Assembly: GCF_014698475.1 (NCBI RefSeq)
Contig: NZ_JACJTB010000011.1
Span: 1-64,000 of the forward strand
Direction: 5' to 3'
DNA from: Nostoc spongiaeforme FACHB-130
GTDB lineage: Bacteria; Cyanobacteriota; Cyanobacteriia; Cyanobacteriales; Nostocaceae
Length of the DNA: 64,000 nucleotides
This document shows positions 17,076 to 25,961 of this stretch, piece by piece. A model generated the notes under the pieces. It was not told the origin of the DNA and made no database searches. It saw only the letters and a program-made list of their open reading frames with translations. The position numbers were made by a program, and so were the translations under genes. Numbering within the stretch: position 1 is the stretch's first letter; each line of letters starts with the position of its first letter.

Positions 17076-17894
17076 ATGGACTTTTTAATGGCCGTTCCGG
17101 CGATTATTGTTGTTTTCGCCTTGGGTGCATCTATAGGTAGCTTCATTAACGTTGTCGTTTATCGAATCCCTGCGGGGTTATCGATTCTTTGGCCACCGTC
17201 CCGTTGCCCCCATTGCTTAAACCAGCTAAAAGCTTATGACAATGTACCCGTGCTGGGATGGTTGTGGTTACGTGGAAAATGCCGTTATTGCAAAAGTAAA
17301 ATAGCTGTTCGTTATCCCGTAGTAGAAGCAATAACGGGAATAATTTTTGTTGTGATTTTTTTAGTATTTCAAGTTTCCATCGCTACGTTAGGATATTGGG
17401 CTTTTTGTAGTTGGCTGTTGGCATTAGCCTTAATTGACCTAGATACTATGACTCTCCCCAATGCCCTAACACAATCAGGTTTAGTGTTAGGCTTGGGATT
17501 TCAAATCATTAGCGGTTTTACTCACGAAGTCAGCAGTGTGGGTATAGTTAAGCACCTAATGATGGGGATAGTTGGTGCTGTTATTGGTTTATGGCTATTT
17601 GATGGCATCGCTTTTGGTGGTTCAATAGTTCTGGGTAAAACGGCGATGGGTGCGGGAGATGCCAAACTTGCAGCCATGATGGGTGCTTGGCTGGGTTGGC
17701 GATATTTGCTGTTAGCTAGTTTAATTGCCTGCGCTGTGGGAGTATTAATAGGTGGATTAGTATTGGTGCGATCGCCTAAAAAAACCGGAGTGAAAATCCC
17801 CTTCGGCCCTTTTTTAGCACTAGGCGCAATCATCACTGTCTTTACCGGGCCAGCCATCTTATCGGCTTATTTGAAATTTGCCTTTCCGTCCTAG
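17076..17894 (+). CDS. pilD: Type IV prepilin peptidase / N-methyltransferase
   Basis: This 272-residue membrane aspartyl protease removes the leader of type IV pilin-like precursors and methylates the new N-terminus. I chose the ATG at 17076 because the TTG at 17061 lies inside the heptad repeat. The N-terminal GSFINVVVYRIP and the two CxxC pairs (CPHC, CRYC) mark the methylase/zinc part. The catalytic aspartates are in IDLDTMTLPNALT and GAGDAKL. Several membrane helices follow. In cyanobacteria it serves pili, motility and DNA uptake. Confidence 0.95.
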   Translation: MDFLMAVPAIIVVFALGASIGSFINVVVYRIPAGLSILWPPSRCPHCLNQLKAYDNVPVLGWLWLRGKCRYCKSKIAVRYPVVEAITGIIFVVIFLVFQVSIATLGYWAFCSWLLALALIDLDTMTLPNALTQSGLVLGLGFQIISGFTHEVSSVGIVKHLMMGIVGAVIGLWLFDGIAFGGSIVLGKTAMGAGDAKLAAMMGAWLGWRYLLLASLIACAVGVLIGGLVLVRSPKKTGVKIPFGPFLALGAIITVFTGPAILSAYLKFAFPS

Positions 17895-17945
17895 CGACTG
17901 AAGTCACGGCTACACAGACAAAACCCGCCTGCGCGGGTTAATCAA
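17892..17945. repeat. Half copy of a GC-rich palindromic repeat
   Basis: The sequence from 'gcgactgaagtcacggctacac' to AACCCGCCTGCGCGGGTT matches one half of the larger repeat at 25962-26082. The CCCGCctgcGCGGG hairpin could also terminate pilD transcription. Confidence 0.65.
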
Positions 17946-18006
17946 ACACCCAGATTAACCGATACAATCGTTTAAACAGACTCTACATTATATTTAAGCG
18001 ATCGCT

Positions 18007-18411
18007 ATGGTAACTAAATCTGATGTTCAGGTGACAGTTTCCCTGACGGAATTGGGTTTGGATGATGAAGAATTGCAAACTCAAGTACAAAATTTACTCC
18101 CCCAGTTGCGAGATGTGGATGGGGTAGAAGACGCAGATTTAGTTGCGGTTACAGAAGTACCAGAAGGTTCTAAGGCGTTGGGTGGTTTTTCTCTGGGGAC
18201 ATTCAAAGCACTGGTGAAACCGACTTTAATTAAGCCTGTGTTTGATTTTTTAGGGCGTTTGTCTAATAAAACCTTTGAAATTGAAGTAGAAGCTTACGGA
18301 GAAAAATTCAAGGCGAAAGCTAGTAGCAAAGAAGATTTGATCTTCATCCTCGAAAAAACCGAAACTTTATTGAACAACGCCAAAAATAGACAAGACAGCA
18401 ATAATGGCTAA
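18007..18411 (+). CDS. EACC1-like adaptor (effector-associated component)
   Basis: This 134-residue protein is encoded directly before a caspase gene and overlaps its start by 8 bases. The pattern fits my memory of the EACC1 family, described from genomic context with bacterial caspase-like and other effectors: an LTELGLDDEELQTQVQNLL opening, a central proline/glycine motif VPEGSKALGGFS, a hydrophobic helix (LIKPVFDFLGRL), a strand pair and a final helix. It is probably a cytosolic adaptor of the caspase. The assignment is by pattern and context, not by search. Confidence 0.6.
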   Translation: MVTKSDVQVTVSLTELGLDDEELQTQVQNLLPQLRDVDGVEDADLVAVTEVPEGSKALGGFSLGTFKALVKPTLIKPVFDFLGRLSNKTFEIEVEAYGEKFKAKASSKEDLIFILEKTETLLNNAKNRQDSNNG

Positions 18412-20617
18412 GGTAGCACTGTTAATTGGGATTAGCGAATATGAACCAGGACTAACACCGCTACCCAATGCTGTGAATGATGTTGAGGCGATGCGGCGAG
18501 TTCTGGTAAACCCAGAAATGGGTGATTTTGCACCAGAGAATGTCACAGTGCTGAGAAATCCCCAACGGCAAGAGATGGAAGATGCTATCTATAACTTGTA
18601 CGCCCATCGTGACAACGATGACTTACTGCTGTTTTACTTTTCTGGTCATGGAGTAACAGTTGAAAGCGGTGATTTTTACTTCTCAACTTCCATCACCAGA
18701 AAAAATCAAAATAAATTAATTCCTACCACAGCTTTAGCTGGGACAAATGTACATAGCTGGATGAACCAAAGCAAATCTAAGCGACAGGTAGTAATTTTAG
18801 ACTGTTGCTTTAGTGGTGCTTTTGCCAAAGGTTTGACAGCAAAAGACATTGATAATATTGACCTAGAACAAAAATTAGGCGGTGAGGGTAGAGCAATTCT
18901 CACAGCTTCTTCTTCTACACAATATGCTTTTGAGTCTGATGGTTTAAACTTGTCGATTTACACTCATTATCTGGTAGAAGGCATAGAAAAAGGTGCAGCA
19001 GATTTAGATGGTGATGGTTTAATTGCGGTGGATGAGTTGCACAAATATACGAAAAGCAAAGTGCAAGAAGCATCACCCGCGATGACACCAGAATTTTATC
19101 CTGTTAAAGAAGGTTATCGGATTTTTCTGGCGAAATCGCCCAAGGATGACCCCAAGCTGCAATATCGCAAGGAAGTTGAGAAAATTGCTCTTGAGGATGA
19201 AGGCGAGATTTTTGTGGTTAATCGCTTTTATCTGGATGAATTGCGAAATAATTTGGAATTATCTGTTGATGAGGTGAATGCAATTGAATTTGAAGTACTA
19301 AAACCTTATCGCAAACGCCAAGAAAAACTACAACGTTATGAACTAGCGTTATCTCAGCTGACACAATATCCTCTGACTGAAAGAGACCGTAATGCTTTAA
19401 AACGCTTACAAAAGATTTTAAGTTTGCGAGATGAAGATGTTGCACCAATAGAACAACGCATTTTATCTCCTAAAGAAGCAGAATATCAACGCCAGCAGGA
19501 AGAAGCTAAAAGAGCCGAATATCAAAGACGAGAAGCGGAAAGGTTACGTCAGGAAGAAGTTGAAAGATTACGCCAGGAACAACAAAGAGTCGAATATCAA
19601 AAACAAGAAGCTGAAAGATTACGCCAGGAACAACAAATAGGCGAATACCAAAGAGAAGAAGCTAAAAGGTTACGCCAGGAAGAAGAAAGATTACGCCAAG
19701 CACAAGAAAATACACAATCAACTCAAGGTATTCAAACTCGGCCTTTTGAATTTGAAACAGCCACTATAACTGGTGTAAACTCTGGGTTTTTAGGAATTGG
19801 TAAAAGCTGTGAGATTAGTCGCAGACGTGGACGCGCCGAGTTTTTTGCTGAAGACTTAGGTGATGGCGTAGTTTTAGAAATGGTATCCATCCCTGGTGGT
19901 ACATTCCTCATGGGTTCACCAGAGAGTGAGACGGGACGATATGACGCTGAAAGTCCTCAGCATAATGTCACCGTCCAACCCTTTTTCATAGGGAAATTTC
20001 CTGTTACTCAAGGGCAATGGCAAGCCGTTGCGGCTCTTGATAAGGTAAATATTGATTTAGACCCCAACCCATCCCGTTTTAAGGGTGCTAACCGCCCTGT
20101 TGAGAGCGTTTCGTGGGATGATGCAGTTGAGTTTTGCGCTCGATTGTCGAAAAAGACTGGTAAGATATATCGCTTACCCAGTGAGGCAGAGTGGGAATAT
20201 GCTTGCCGGGCGGGAACAACTACGCCGTTTTATTTTGGAGAAACAATTACCACAGATTTAGCGAATTATGACGGAACTTACACCTACGGTTCTGCGCCTA
20301 AAGGTGAATATCGTGGGCAGACAACCGATGTTGGGAAATTTCCGGCTAACCCCTTTGGTTTATTCGATATGTGCGGTAATGTATGGGAATGGTGTCAGGA
20401 TAAATGGCACAAAGATTATAATAATGTACCAACAGATGGAAGGACTTGGTTAACTGAAGGAGCAGGTATAGTAAGGTATTTGCGGGGTGGTTCCTGGGAC
20501 GACCATCCTTACGACTGCCGTTCTGCGTCCTGTGGCAGCAAATTTTGGGCGGGGCGTGACTACATCTACGACTATATTGGTTTTCGTGTCTTGTGTGGTA
20601 TCGGGAGAAATTCTTAG
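18404..20617 (+). CDS. Caspase-like protease with coiled coil and FGE-sulfatase (C-lectin fold) domain
   Basis: This 737-residue protein has a C14 caspase domain at about residues 1-245, with catalytic His in YFSGHG and Cys in ILDCCFSGAF. A linker follows, then a long Glu/Arg/Gln coiled coil (about 350-440) built from repeats of the type AERLRQEQQ, and a C-terminal formylglycine-generating-enzyme-like domain from about residue 480 (MVSIPGGTFLMGSPESE to IGFRVL). The last 35 codons look like a DGR variable region. Bacterial caspases with sensor domains are thought to act in regulated cell death and immunity. Here the FGE/C-lectin domain would bind a ligand and activate the protease. The function is inferred from architecture. 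Confidence 0.88.
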   Translation: MAKVALLIGISEYEPGLTPLPNAVNDVEAMRRVLVNPEMGDFAPENVTVLRNPQRQEMEDAIYNLYAHRDNDDLLLFYFSGHGVTVESGDFYFSTSITRKNQNKLIPTTALAGTNVHSWMNQSKSKRQVVILDCCFSGAFAKGLTAKDIDNIDLEQKLGGEGRAILTASSSTQYAFESDGLNLSIYTHYLVEGIEKGAADLDGDGLIAVDELHKYTKSKVQEASPAMTPEFYPVKEGYRIFLAKSPKDDPKLQYRKEVEKIALEDEGEIFVVNRFYLDELRNNLELSVDEVNAIEFEVLKPYRKRQEKLQRYELALSQLTQYPLTERDRNALKRLQKILSLRDEDVAPIEQRILSPKEAEYQRQQEEAKRAEYQRREAERLRQEEVERLRQEQQRVEYQKQEAERLRQEQQIGEYQREEAKRLRQEEERLRQAQENTQSTQGIQTRPFEFETATITGVNSGFLGIGKSCEISRRRGRAEFFAEDLGDGVVLEMVSIPGGTFLMGSPESETGRYDAESPQHNVTVQPFFIGKFPVTQGQWQAVAALDKVNIDLDPNPSRFKGANRPVESVSWDDAVEFCARLSKKTGKIYRLPSEAEWEYACRAGTTTPFYFGETITTDLANYDGTYTYGSAPKGEYRGQTTDVGKFPANPFGLFDMCGNVWEWCQDKWHKDYNNVPTDGRTWLTEGAGIVRYLRGGSWDDHPYDCRSASCGSKFWAGRDYIYDYIGFRVLCGIGRNS
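20488..20592 (+). other. Candidate DGR variable region (VR)
   Basis: This is the 3-prime end of the caspase-FGE gene, between RGGSW and IGFRVL. The codons where relatives carry runs of Asn (AAC/AAT) read here GAC GAC CAT, TAC GAC, TCC TGT GGC AGC, GAC TAC, and TAC GAC TAT. Nearly all end in C or T, as expected when adenines of an AAY-rich template are mutagenised. The scaffold codons between them (CRSA, RGGSW, GFRV) are intact. No template repeat or DGR-type reverse transcriptase is seen in the window. Confidence 0.6.
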
Positions 20618-20820
20618 CCCTTTATACTCTTACCCTTTCGCACTTTACACTATTTCTTTTTCCTTTCCGTTTCGCGCTCTGTGCGATCAAATTTTTTTAG
20701 GTTTTTTGTATGATTAAGTTACTCATCCAAAAAACCCACGACTTAATCAAGTGGTATGCGCCAATTTTAAAACGCCTGCACAGAACTCATAAATTATTAC
20801 TAGGAAATCGAATTATTACA
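20618..20820. other. Spacer between caspase gene and MNT pseudogene
   Basis: Pyrimidine-rich stretch followed by an open frame that enters the MNT gene but does not look like the family. No feature is recognised. Confidence 0.3.
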
Positions 20821-21111
20821 ATGGGAATTGAAGAATTATTACTACCTTTTCGAGAAGAAGTATTAAGAATAGCGTCTAAATATGGAGCTTATAATCTGCG
20901 AGTGTTTGGTTCAGTAGCAAGAGACGAAGCCAGACCAGATAGTGATGTAGATTTTTTAGTAGAACTAGAACCAGGGCGAAATTTATTAGATAGAATTGGC
21001 TTAATGCAAGATTGAGAAGAGTTATTAAAACGAAAAGTTGATGTGACCAAGCCAAGTAATTTACATGAACTAATTAGAGATAAAGTTTTAAGTGAAGCTG
21101 TTGCATTATGA
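20821..21111 (+). pseudogene. MntA-type nucleotidyltransferase antitoxin, broken by a stop codon
   Basis: This encodes a minimal nucleotidyltransferase of about 96 codons: MGIEELLLPF start, FGSVARDEARPDSDVDFLVE (the GSxxR...DSDxD active site intact). An in-frame TGA at 21013 stands where relatives have Leu in the QDLEELL segment. The frame then continues correctly (EELLKRKVDVTKP) to the true stop at 21109-21111. A single substitution or a sequencing error would explain it. In MntA-HepT pairs this enzyme adds AMP to the HEPN toxin. The next gene overlaps by ATGA, as expected for such a pair. Confidence 0.8.
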
Positions 21112-21167
21112 AAGATGAAAGGCGTTATTTACTCGATATTGCAAAATGTTGGCGATCGCCATTTTAA
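21108..21167 (+). pseudogene. Truncated HEPN toxin (HepT-like) remnant
   Basis: Only 19 codons remain: MKDERRYLLDIAKC, a typical HEPN-toxin start overlapping the MNT stop. Reading then runs into a HIP1 octamer and stops. The body with the RxxxxH motif is missing, and a DUF433 gene from the other strand occupies the next bases. The toxin is therefore lost, consistent with the broken partner. Confidence 0.65.
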
Positions 21168-21499
21168 TTGCTATGAGTTTGCATCGCCATTTTTTCAGCT
21201 TTTAATTTGCGTAGCCTTTCAACAACTGGATTAGGGTTGCGGCTTTGCTCTTCTCTCATGCGATCGCCCCACTCTAGCCAATCTTTCAGATAAGCATCTA
21301 CAGCTTGTTGATTGTGTAAGTAGTAGAGAATAGTAGCATAAACCTGCTCTAAAGTAAGTGAAGTATAGGTTTTAGCAATCTCTTCGGGAGTTTTAGCACG
21401 GAACAGGTAGTCAAATAAAATCGTTTCGATTCCTACTCTTGTACCCTGGAGTCTAATATCATCAGGTGCCAGAAAATTAAAGTAGTCTTCAAGCTGCAT
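21164..21499 (-). CDS. DUF433-family protein (antitoxin-like)
   Basis: This 111-residue protein has a DUF433 core (DIRLQGTRVGIETILFDYLF...TPEEIAKTYTSLTLEQVYATILYYLHN), a winged-helix-like fold found in antitoxins of the VapB/Rv-type. A charged C-terminal tail follows (WGDRMREEQSRNPNP...KLKAEKM). The usual partner is a PIN-like toxin gene immediately downstream. None is present here: downstream is the decayed MntA/HepT pair on the opposite strand. It may be an orphan antitoxin. Confidence 0.75.
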   Translation of the reverse strand: MQLEDYFNFLAPDDIRLQGTRVGIETILFDYLFRAKTPEEIAKTYTSLTLEQVYATILYYLHNQQAVDAYLKDWLEWGDRMREEQSRNPNPVVERLRKLKAEKMAMQTHSN

Positions 21500-22138
21500 A
21501 GTTCGCTAAAAATAAGATATTGATATTATTGCCTGATCGTAACATCAAACAAATTGCAGCGATTCATGGCAATAGAAGCTGGGCGATCGCAAGTTGAATA
21601 TTCTGTAACCTGCAAGCGATCGCCTGATAAAATAATATAACTAAGACTCTTTATGCGTTTTTGGTGTCCTGTTTAAGACAAGCACTGACGATTATTAATG
21701 ACTGTAACAGTCATTACCCCATTGCCGCTTCACCTTTTGATAATATTATCAACACTGTGACTTGTATTACCCTCTTAACGAAAGCGACCCGTTGGCAAGA
21801 CTAAAGCCACAGATGCTAACTGCTCAGAAACTAGCAAAATTATTTACAAAATATGGAAACAGTAGATTGCCGCTAGGGTTGGGTAACAGCATCTTTTTTT
21901 CGGGAGTTGGTGTTCCAATGGACTTGACTTGACTAATACATTTAGAAAATCATATCCGCGAGAGACTTGTATTGGTATAAGCATTTTCGTTAAGCTGGCA
22001 ACCAAAGATGCAAAATAAGGTCTGAATTGCTTATAAGCGTAATTTTGGCTACGTAGTCATTAAGCACTTGTTTTGGCAAATGACTAATGACAAAGGACAA
22101 ATGACTTTTCGACCCATACCCACTTGAATAAGATAAAA
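21500..22138. other. 639-bp intergenic region with two perfect palindromes
   Basis: No coding sequence is supported. Two HIP1 sites lie at about 21581-21622. A perfect 21-bp palindrome (TAATGACTGT, central A, ACAGTCATTA) sits at 21696-21716, and a perfect 16-bp palindrome TTGATAATATTATCAA at 21737-21752. CAAATGA-type heptads occur at about 22076-22102. The accD promoter should be in this area. A small RNA is possible but not recognised. Confidence 0.6.
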
Positions 22139-23089
22139 ATGGCAAACAACGAAGAATCACGCGGTTTAAAGTCTCTGTTTGATTGGTTTGCAAATCGAAA
22201 AAAATCAGGCTCTACCAACCTGGAACGACAAGAACGGGAAATTGCTGACGGGCTATGGCATAAATGTTCTCAGTGTGGTGTTTTAACCTATACAAAAGAT
22301 TTGAGAGCTAATCAAATGGTCTGCGTCGAATGTGGACATCATAATCGGGTAGATAGTGATGAACGCATCCGCCAATTGATAGATAGCAATACTTGGCAAC
22401 CGATAAATGAGCATTTGCGCCCGACTGACCCCTTACAATTCCGCGATCGCAAACCTTATAGCGATCGCCTGCGGGAAATGGAAACCAAACTCGGTCTTGT
22501 AGATGCAGTAAAAACAGGTTTGGGACAAATCGACGGAATGCCTGTAGCCTTGGGAGTAATGGACTTCCGGTTTATGGGTGGTAGTATGGGTTCCGTTGTC
22601 GGCGAAAAAATCACCCGCTTAATTGAACAAGCCACCGGACGACGCTACCCTGTAGTGATTGTTTGCACCTCTGGCGGCGCGAGAATGCAGGAAGGTATGC
22701 TTTCCCTGATGCAGATGGCGAAAATCTCCGCAGCTTTAGACCGCCATCGTGAAGCTAGATTATTGTACATTCCCGTATTGACCAACCCGACCACAGGCGG
22801 CGTAACCGCTAGTTTTGCCATGTTAGGCGATATTATCTTGGCAGAACCCAAATCTACAATCGGTTTCGCTGGTCGGCGCGTCATTGAGCAAACCCTCCGC
22901 GAAAAATTACCTGAAGATTTCCAATCTGCGGAAGATTTACTCAAGCATGGCTTTGTAGACGAGATTGTGCCTCGTACTCAGTTAAAGAAAACCTTAGCAC
23001 AGCTAATTGCTTTACACCAACCAGTTACAACAGCCCCTTCGATGATGCTGTGGGAGTCGATGACGTTGAGTTCTACAGCAGTTGAATAA
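22139..23089 (+). CDS. accD: Acetyl-CoA carboxylase carboxyltransferase beta subunit
   Basis: This 316-residue protein is read from the ATG at 22139 (MANNEESRG); a TTG 15 bases earlier is less likely. It carries the N-terminal four-cysteine zinc ribbon (CSQC...CVEC) and the crotonase-fold carboxyltransferase domain, with [24 protein letters not shown] and [16 protein letters not shown]. With AccA it transfers the carboxyl group from biotin to acetyl-CoA, the first step of fatty-acid synthesis. It stands apart from the other acc genes, as is normal in cyanobacteria. Confidence 0.97.
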   Translation: MANNEESRGLKSLFDWFANRKKSGSTNLERQEREIADGLWHKCSQCGVLTYTKDLRANQMVCVECGHHNRVDSDERIRQLIDSNTWQPINEHLRPTDPLQFRDRKPYSDRLREMETKLGLVDAVKTGLGQIDGMPVALGVMDFRFMGGSMGSVVGEKITRLIEQATGRRYPVVIVCTSGGARMQEGMLSLMQMAKISAALDRHREARLLYIPVLTNPTTGGVTASFAMLGDIILAEPKSTIGFAGRRVIEQTLREKLPEDFQSAEDLLKHGFVDEIVPRTQLKKTLAQLIALHQPVTTAPSMMLWESMTLSSTAVE

Positions 23090-23161
23090 AAGTAAAAAGG
23101 TAAAAGTAAAAAGGTAAAAGTTAAGATTTGTTTTGCCTTTTTACTTTTGCCTTTTGCCTTC
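23090..23161. repeat. A-rich/T-rich inverted repeat between convergent genes
   Basis: Tandem AAAAGTAAAAAGGT units face GCCTTTTTACTTTTGCC units, giving a hairpin that could end transcription of accD and of the opposing MFS gene. The same purine-rich units form the ends of the 111-bp repeat family seen elsewhere in the window. Confidence 0.6.
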
Positions 23162-24553
23162 TCACCTTCCTGGTTCTTGCACAAAAAACAGTGGTACAAG
23201 TGCGGCTAGGCGCAACAAGCCAGAGAGGGCGAATAAGCCAAGTAAGCCGCCCCACAGGGCAAATTGAGCGATAAAACTGCCGATAGTTGTGCCTAAAGCG
23301 CCACTAGCACCAGCAATCGCAGCTGCGATCGCAAAATAAATTGACTGATTTTTCATGGGTGCGATCGCTAATTGCAAATTGTTATTACACAAGTCAATTG
23401 CTGCCCAAGTTATGCCAGCCAAAATATGTAAAAGTGGCAACCACAGCCAAATATCAAGTTGACTGGCATTAATTCCCAACCACAAAATTGGTGTCAGTCC
23501 TACCAAAATTCCCACAAAAATTAAGATGGGTAAATTTCCTACCCTATCTGCTAATTTGCCCCACCAAATTAGCATTAATAAATTTGCACCAGCCTGTAAA
23601 CTGCCGTAAAGCGTCACCCAACTAACATCTATATTCAAAGTATCTAACATATAAAGGTTAAAAAAAGGTGCGCTTAAATGAACAGCAAACATCCATAAAC
23701 TGATATAAATCAGAAATATTAAAAAATTGTAGTTTTTCCAAATACTAATAGTAGGTGAATAATTTAATTCATCTGTTTGGTTATTTGTAGATGTGGAAGC
23801 TAAAGAATTTTGTAATTGAGGATTGATATCGAATTTGAAATATTGGAAACCAATACTAACAATGCCAAATATAATCCCAATTAGCAGCACTACTCCATAA
23901 CCTTGGATGTTGCCACCATACCAATGAGATACAATTAAACCAGCCAAAGGCATACAAATTAAATTAGTTAAGCTGATTGCACTGTTGCGAATCCCGAAAT
24001 ACCTACCGCGCAGTTTTCGGGGAACGATTATTGCTAACCAACTCATCCAAGATGCACAACCCAAAGCTCCTAAAAGATGAGTAGCTAAAACAATCAATAA
24101 GGTCAATACAACTAACTGTTGAGAACTGATACCGCCCCAACTAAAAATAGTAATAGCGATCGCTAAAATTAGCCACAATAATCTAGCTGTTCCATATATT
24201 CCTAAAGCATAGCGAAAACGGCTAGTAGTACGTTCTGATAAATAAGCACCCAAAGGCTGAATCAGATTCACCAGCATTGGTATAGAAGATAACAACCCAA
24301 ACACCACCGGACTAGCATCTAATTCCACAAGGAAATTGCTAAGTAAAATACCGCCTGTAGTGATTCCAAAAACTGTTGCTAAAACAGCATCCACTGTAGA
24401 GGCGCGTAAACTAGTCCGAATAGCATCCTTGGGAATACGGAAAATCGGCTTGGGAGTAGGAACCAGTGTGGTTGGCGGTGTGACAATCTGGGTGATTTCT
24501 TGGGTAATTTCCAGAGTCAGAGAAGCAGCAGTTTCAACCTGAACAGAATCCAT
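23162..24553 (-). CDS. MFS transporter
   Basis: This 463-residue protein has a hydrophilic N-terminus of about 45 residues and then some twelve hydrophobic segments. Loop motifs of the major facilitator superfamily are seen: YLSERTTSRFRYALG after helix 2 and GKLADRVGNLPIL after helix 8. An internal alanine/glycine-rich helix (AIAAAIAGASGALG) is typical. The substrate cannot be told. It is convergent with accD and divergent from the sugar-binding protein gene. Confidence 0.85.
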   Translation of the reverse strand: MDSVQVETAASLTLEITQEITQIVTPPTTLVPTPKPIFRIPKDAIRTSLRASTVDAVLATVFGITTGGILLSNFLVELDASPVVFGLLSSIPMLVNLIQPLGAYLSERTTSRFRYALGIYGTARLLWLILAIAITIFSWGGISSQQLVVLTLLIVLATHLLGALGCASWMSWLAIIVPRKLRGRYFGIRNSAISLTNLICMPLAGLIVSHWYGGNIQGYGVVLLIGIIFGIVSIGFQYFKFDINPQLQNSLASTSTNNQTDELNYSPTISIWKNYNFLIFLIYISLWMFAVHLSAPFFNLYMLDTLNIDVSWVTLYGSLQAGANLLMLIWWGKLADRVGNLPILIFVGILVGLTPILWLGINASQLDIWLWLPLLHILAGITWAAIDLCNNNLQLAIAPMKNQSIYFAIAAAIAGASGALGTTIGSFIAQFALWGGLLGLFALSGLLRLAALVPLFFVQEPGR

Positions 24554-24705
24554 AGTTGTTTTTGAAGTAACGCACCTCAGCGTAGTTGTGGAGATAATTT
24601 TTTGTTATTTTATCTTGCTTAATTTCAAGAAAAATTCAGATTTATTAAACATCTGTCTTGAGCTACAGACGATATAAGTGAAGTAAAAACTACTGTCATC
24701 CATCT

Positions 24706-25953
24706 GTGAAAAGAATCAATTTGTGGAAATTTTTGGGTGTAGTTATAGCGATCGCGATCGCTCTTATTGGCTATCACAGGCTACCACTAGCAACAACCAA
24801 CGCAGTCACCGTTAAACTGAGTGGCTGGGCTGGTTCCCAAGTTGAGCAAAAGCTATTAAAACAAGTCCTACAAGACTTTGAAGCCCAGCATCCCAACATC
24901 AAAGTTAAATACGAAGTTATTTCCGACCAATATATGGACGTAATCAAAACCCGTTTGGTTGGAGATGCGGCTCCTGATGTATTTTATCTTGATGCACTGG
25001 AAGCGCCTTTTTTGATGAGTCAAAATGTTTTGGAACCTTTAGATAATTACATTCAACCAGCTTTTAATATAGAAGACTTTGAAGTTACCCTGTTAGATAG
25101 CTTTAAATATCAAAACCATATTTATGGGCTACCAAAAGACTATTCTACATTAGCTCTTTTTTATAACACAAAATCTTTTGCTGCGGCAGGCTTGAATACT
25201 CCCCCAACTACTTGGTCAGAACTGCGTTCTTACTCCCAAAAATTAACAAGCAAGCTCAACAAATATGGTTTTGGTGAATTACCTGAATTAGCGCGTCAAA
25301 TCTATAAAATTAAAGCCTTTGATGGACAAGTTATTGATGAGAACGGTTACGCTGCTTTTGCCAGCAAACAAAGCTTACAAGGCTTACAATTAGTTATCGA
25401 ACAGTATCAAAAAGATAAATCCTCTGCTCAAAAATCTGATGTTGGGACAAACTCAGGTAGCGAAATGTTTGGACAGGGTAAAGTCGCAATGGTGATTGAA
25501 GGTAACTGGGCGATTCCTTATCTGCAAGAAACCTTTCCTCAACTAGAATTTGCCACAGCAGAATTACCCACAATTAATAATCAAAAAGGCACAATGGTGT
25601 TTACTGTAGCCTATGTGATGAACAAGCAATCTCAGCAGAAAGCAGCAGCTTGGGAGTTAATTTCTTACCTGACTGGTAAAGCCGGAATGCAAAAATGGAC
25701 AGCCACAGGATTTGCGCTACCAACCAGAAAATCAATAGCACAAAAATTAGGCTATGACAAAGATATTCTACGAAAACCATTGGTTGCAGGAGTTAGTTAT
25801 GCAACACCTTGGCAAGTTGGTAAATATCCCGCAGCTATTATGAATAATTTTGATAATCAGTTTGTTAGTGCTTTATTAGGACAACAATCATTACAGCAAG
25901 CAATGTTAAAAGCGCAAACCGCAGCTAATCAACAAATTAAATTGATGGAATAG
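24706..25953 (+). CDS. Sugar ABC transporter substrate-binding protein
   Basis: This 415-residue family-1 extracellular solute-binding protein begins at GTG. A hydrophobic signal segment (about residues 8-24) is followed by the binding domain, with VKLSGWAGSQVEQKLLKQ, GDAAPDVFYLDA, the YGLPKDYSTLALFYN segment typical of MalE-like proteins, and FGQGKVAMVIEGNWA. It would deliver a sugar to the two permeases at 28695-30436. No cysteine lipobox is clear. The permease genes are unusually 2.7 kb away, separated by an AAA+ ATPase gene on the other strand. No ATPase subunit is encoded here; a shared MsiK-type ATPase is probable. Confidence 0.9.
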   Translation: MKRINLWKFLGVVIAIAIALIGYHRLPLATTNAVTVKLSGWAGSQVEQKLLKQVLQDFEAQHPNIKVKYEVISDQYMDVIKTRLVGDAAPDVFYLDALEAPFLMSQNVLEPLDNYIQPAFNIEDFEVTLLDSFKYQNHIYGLPKDYSTLALFYNTKSFAAAGLNTPPTTWSELRSYSQKLTSKLNKYGFGELPELARQIYKIKAFDGQVIDENGYAAFASKQSLQGLQLVIEQYQKDKSSAQKSDVGTNSGSEMFGQGKVAMVIEGNWAIPYLQETFPQLEFATAELPTINNQKGTMVFTVAYVMNKQSQQKAAAWELISYLTGKAGMQKWTATGFALPTRKSIAQKLGYDKDILRKPLVAGVSYATPWQVGKYPAAIMNNFDNQFVSALLGQQSLQQAMLKAQTAANQQIKLME

Positions 25954-25961
25954 CACCTAGC

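Noticed and set aside
20710-20820. N-terminal extension of the nucleotidyltransferase frame
   Set aside because: The first 37 codons are unlike the family. MGIEELLLPF at 20821 is the normal MNT start.
21500-22138. Possible 6S, tmRNA or RNase P RNA in the long spacer before accD
   Set aside because: None of the conserved cores of those RNAs could be recognised. Only palindromes and repeats are certain.
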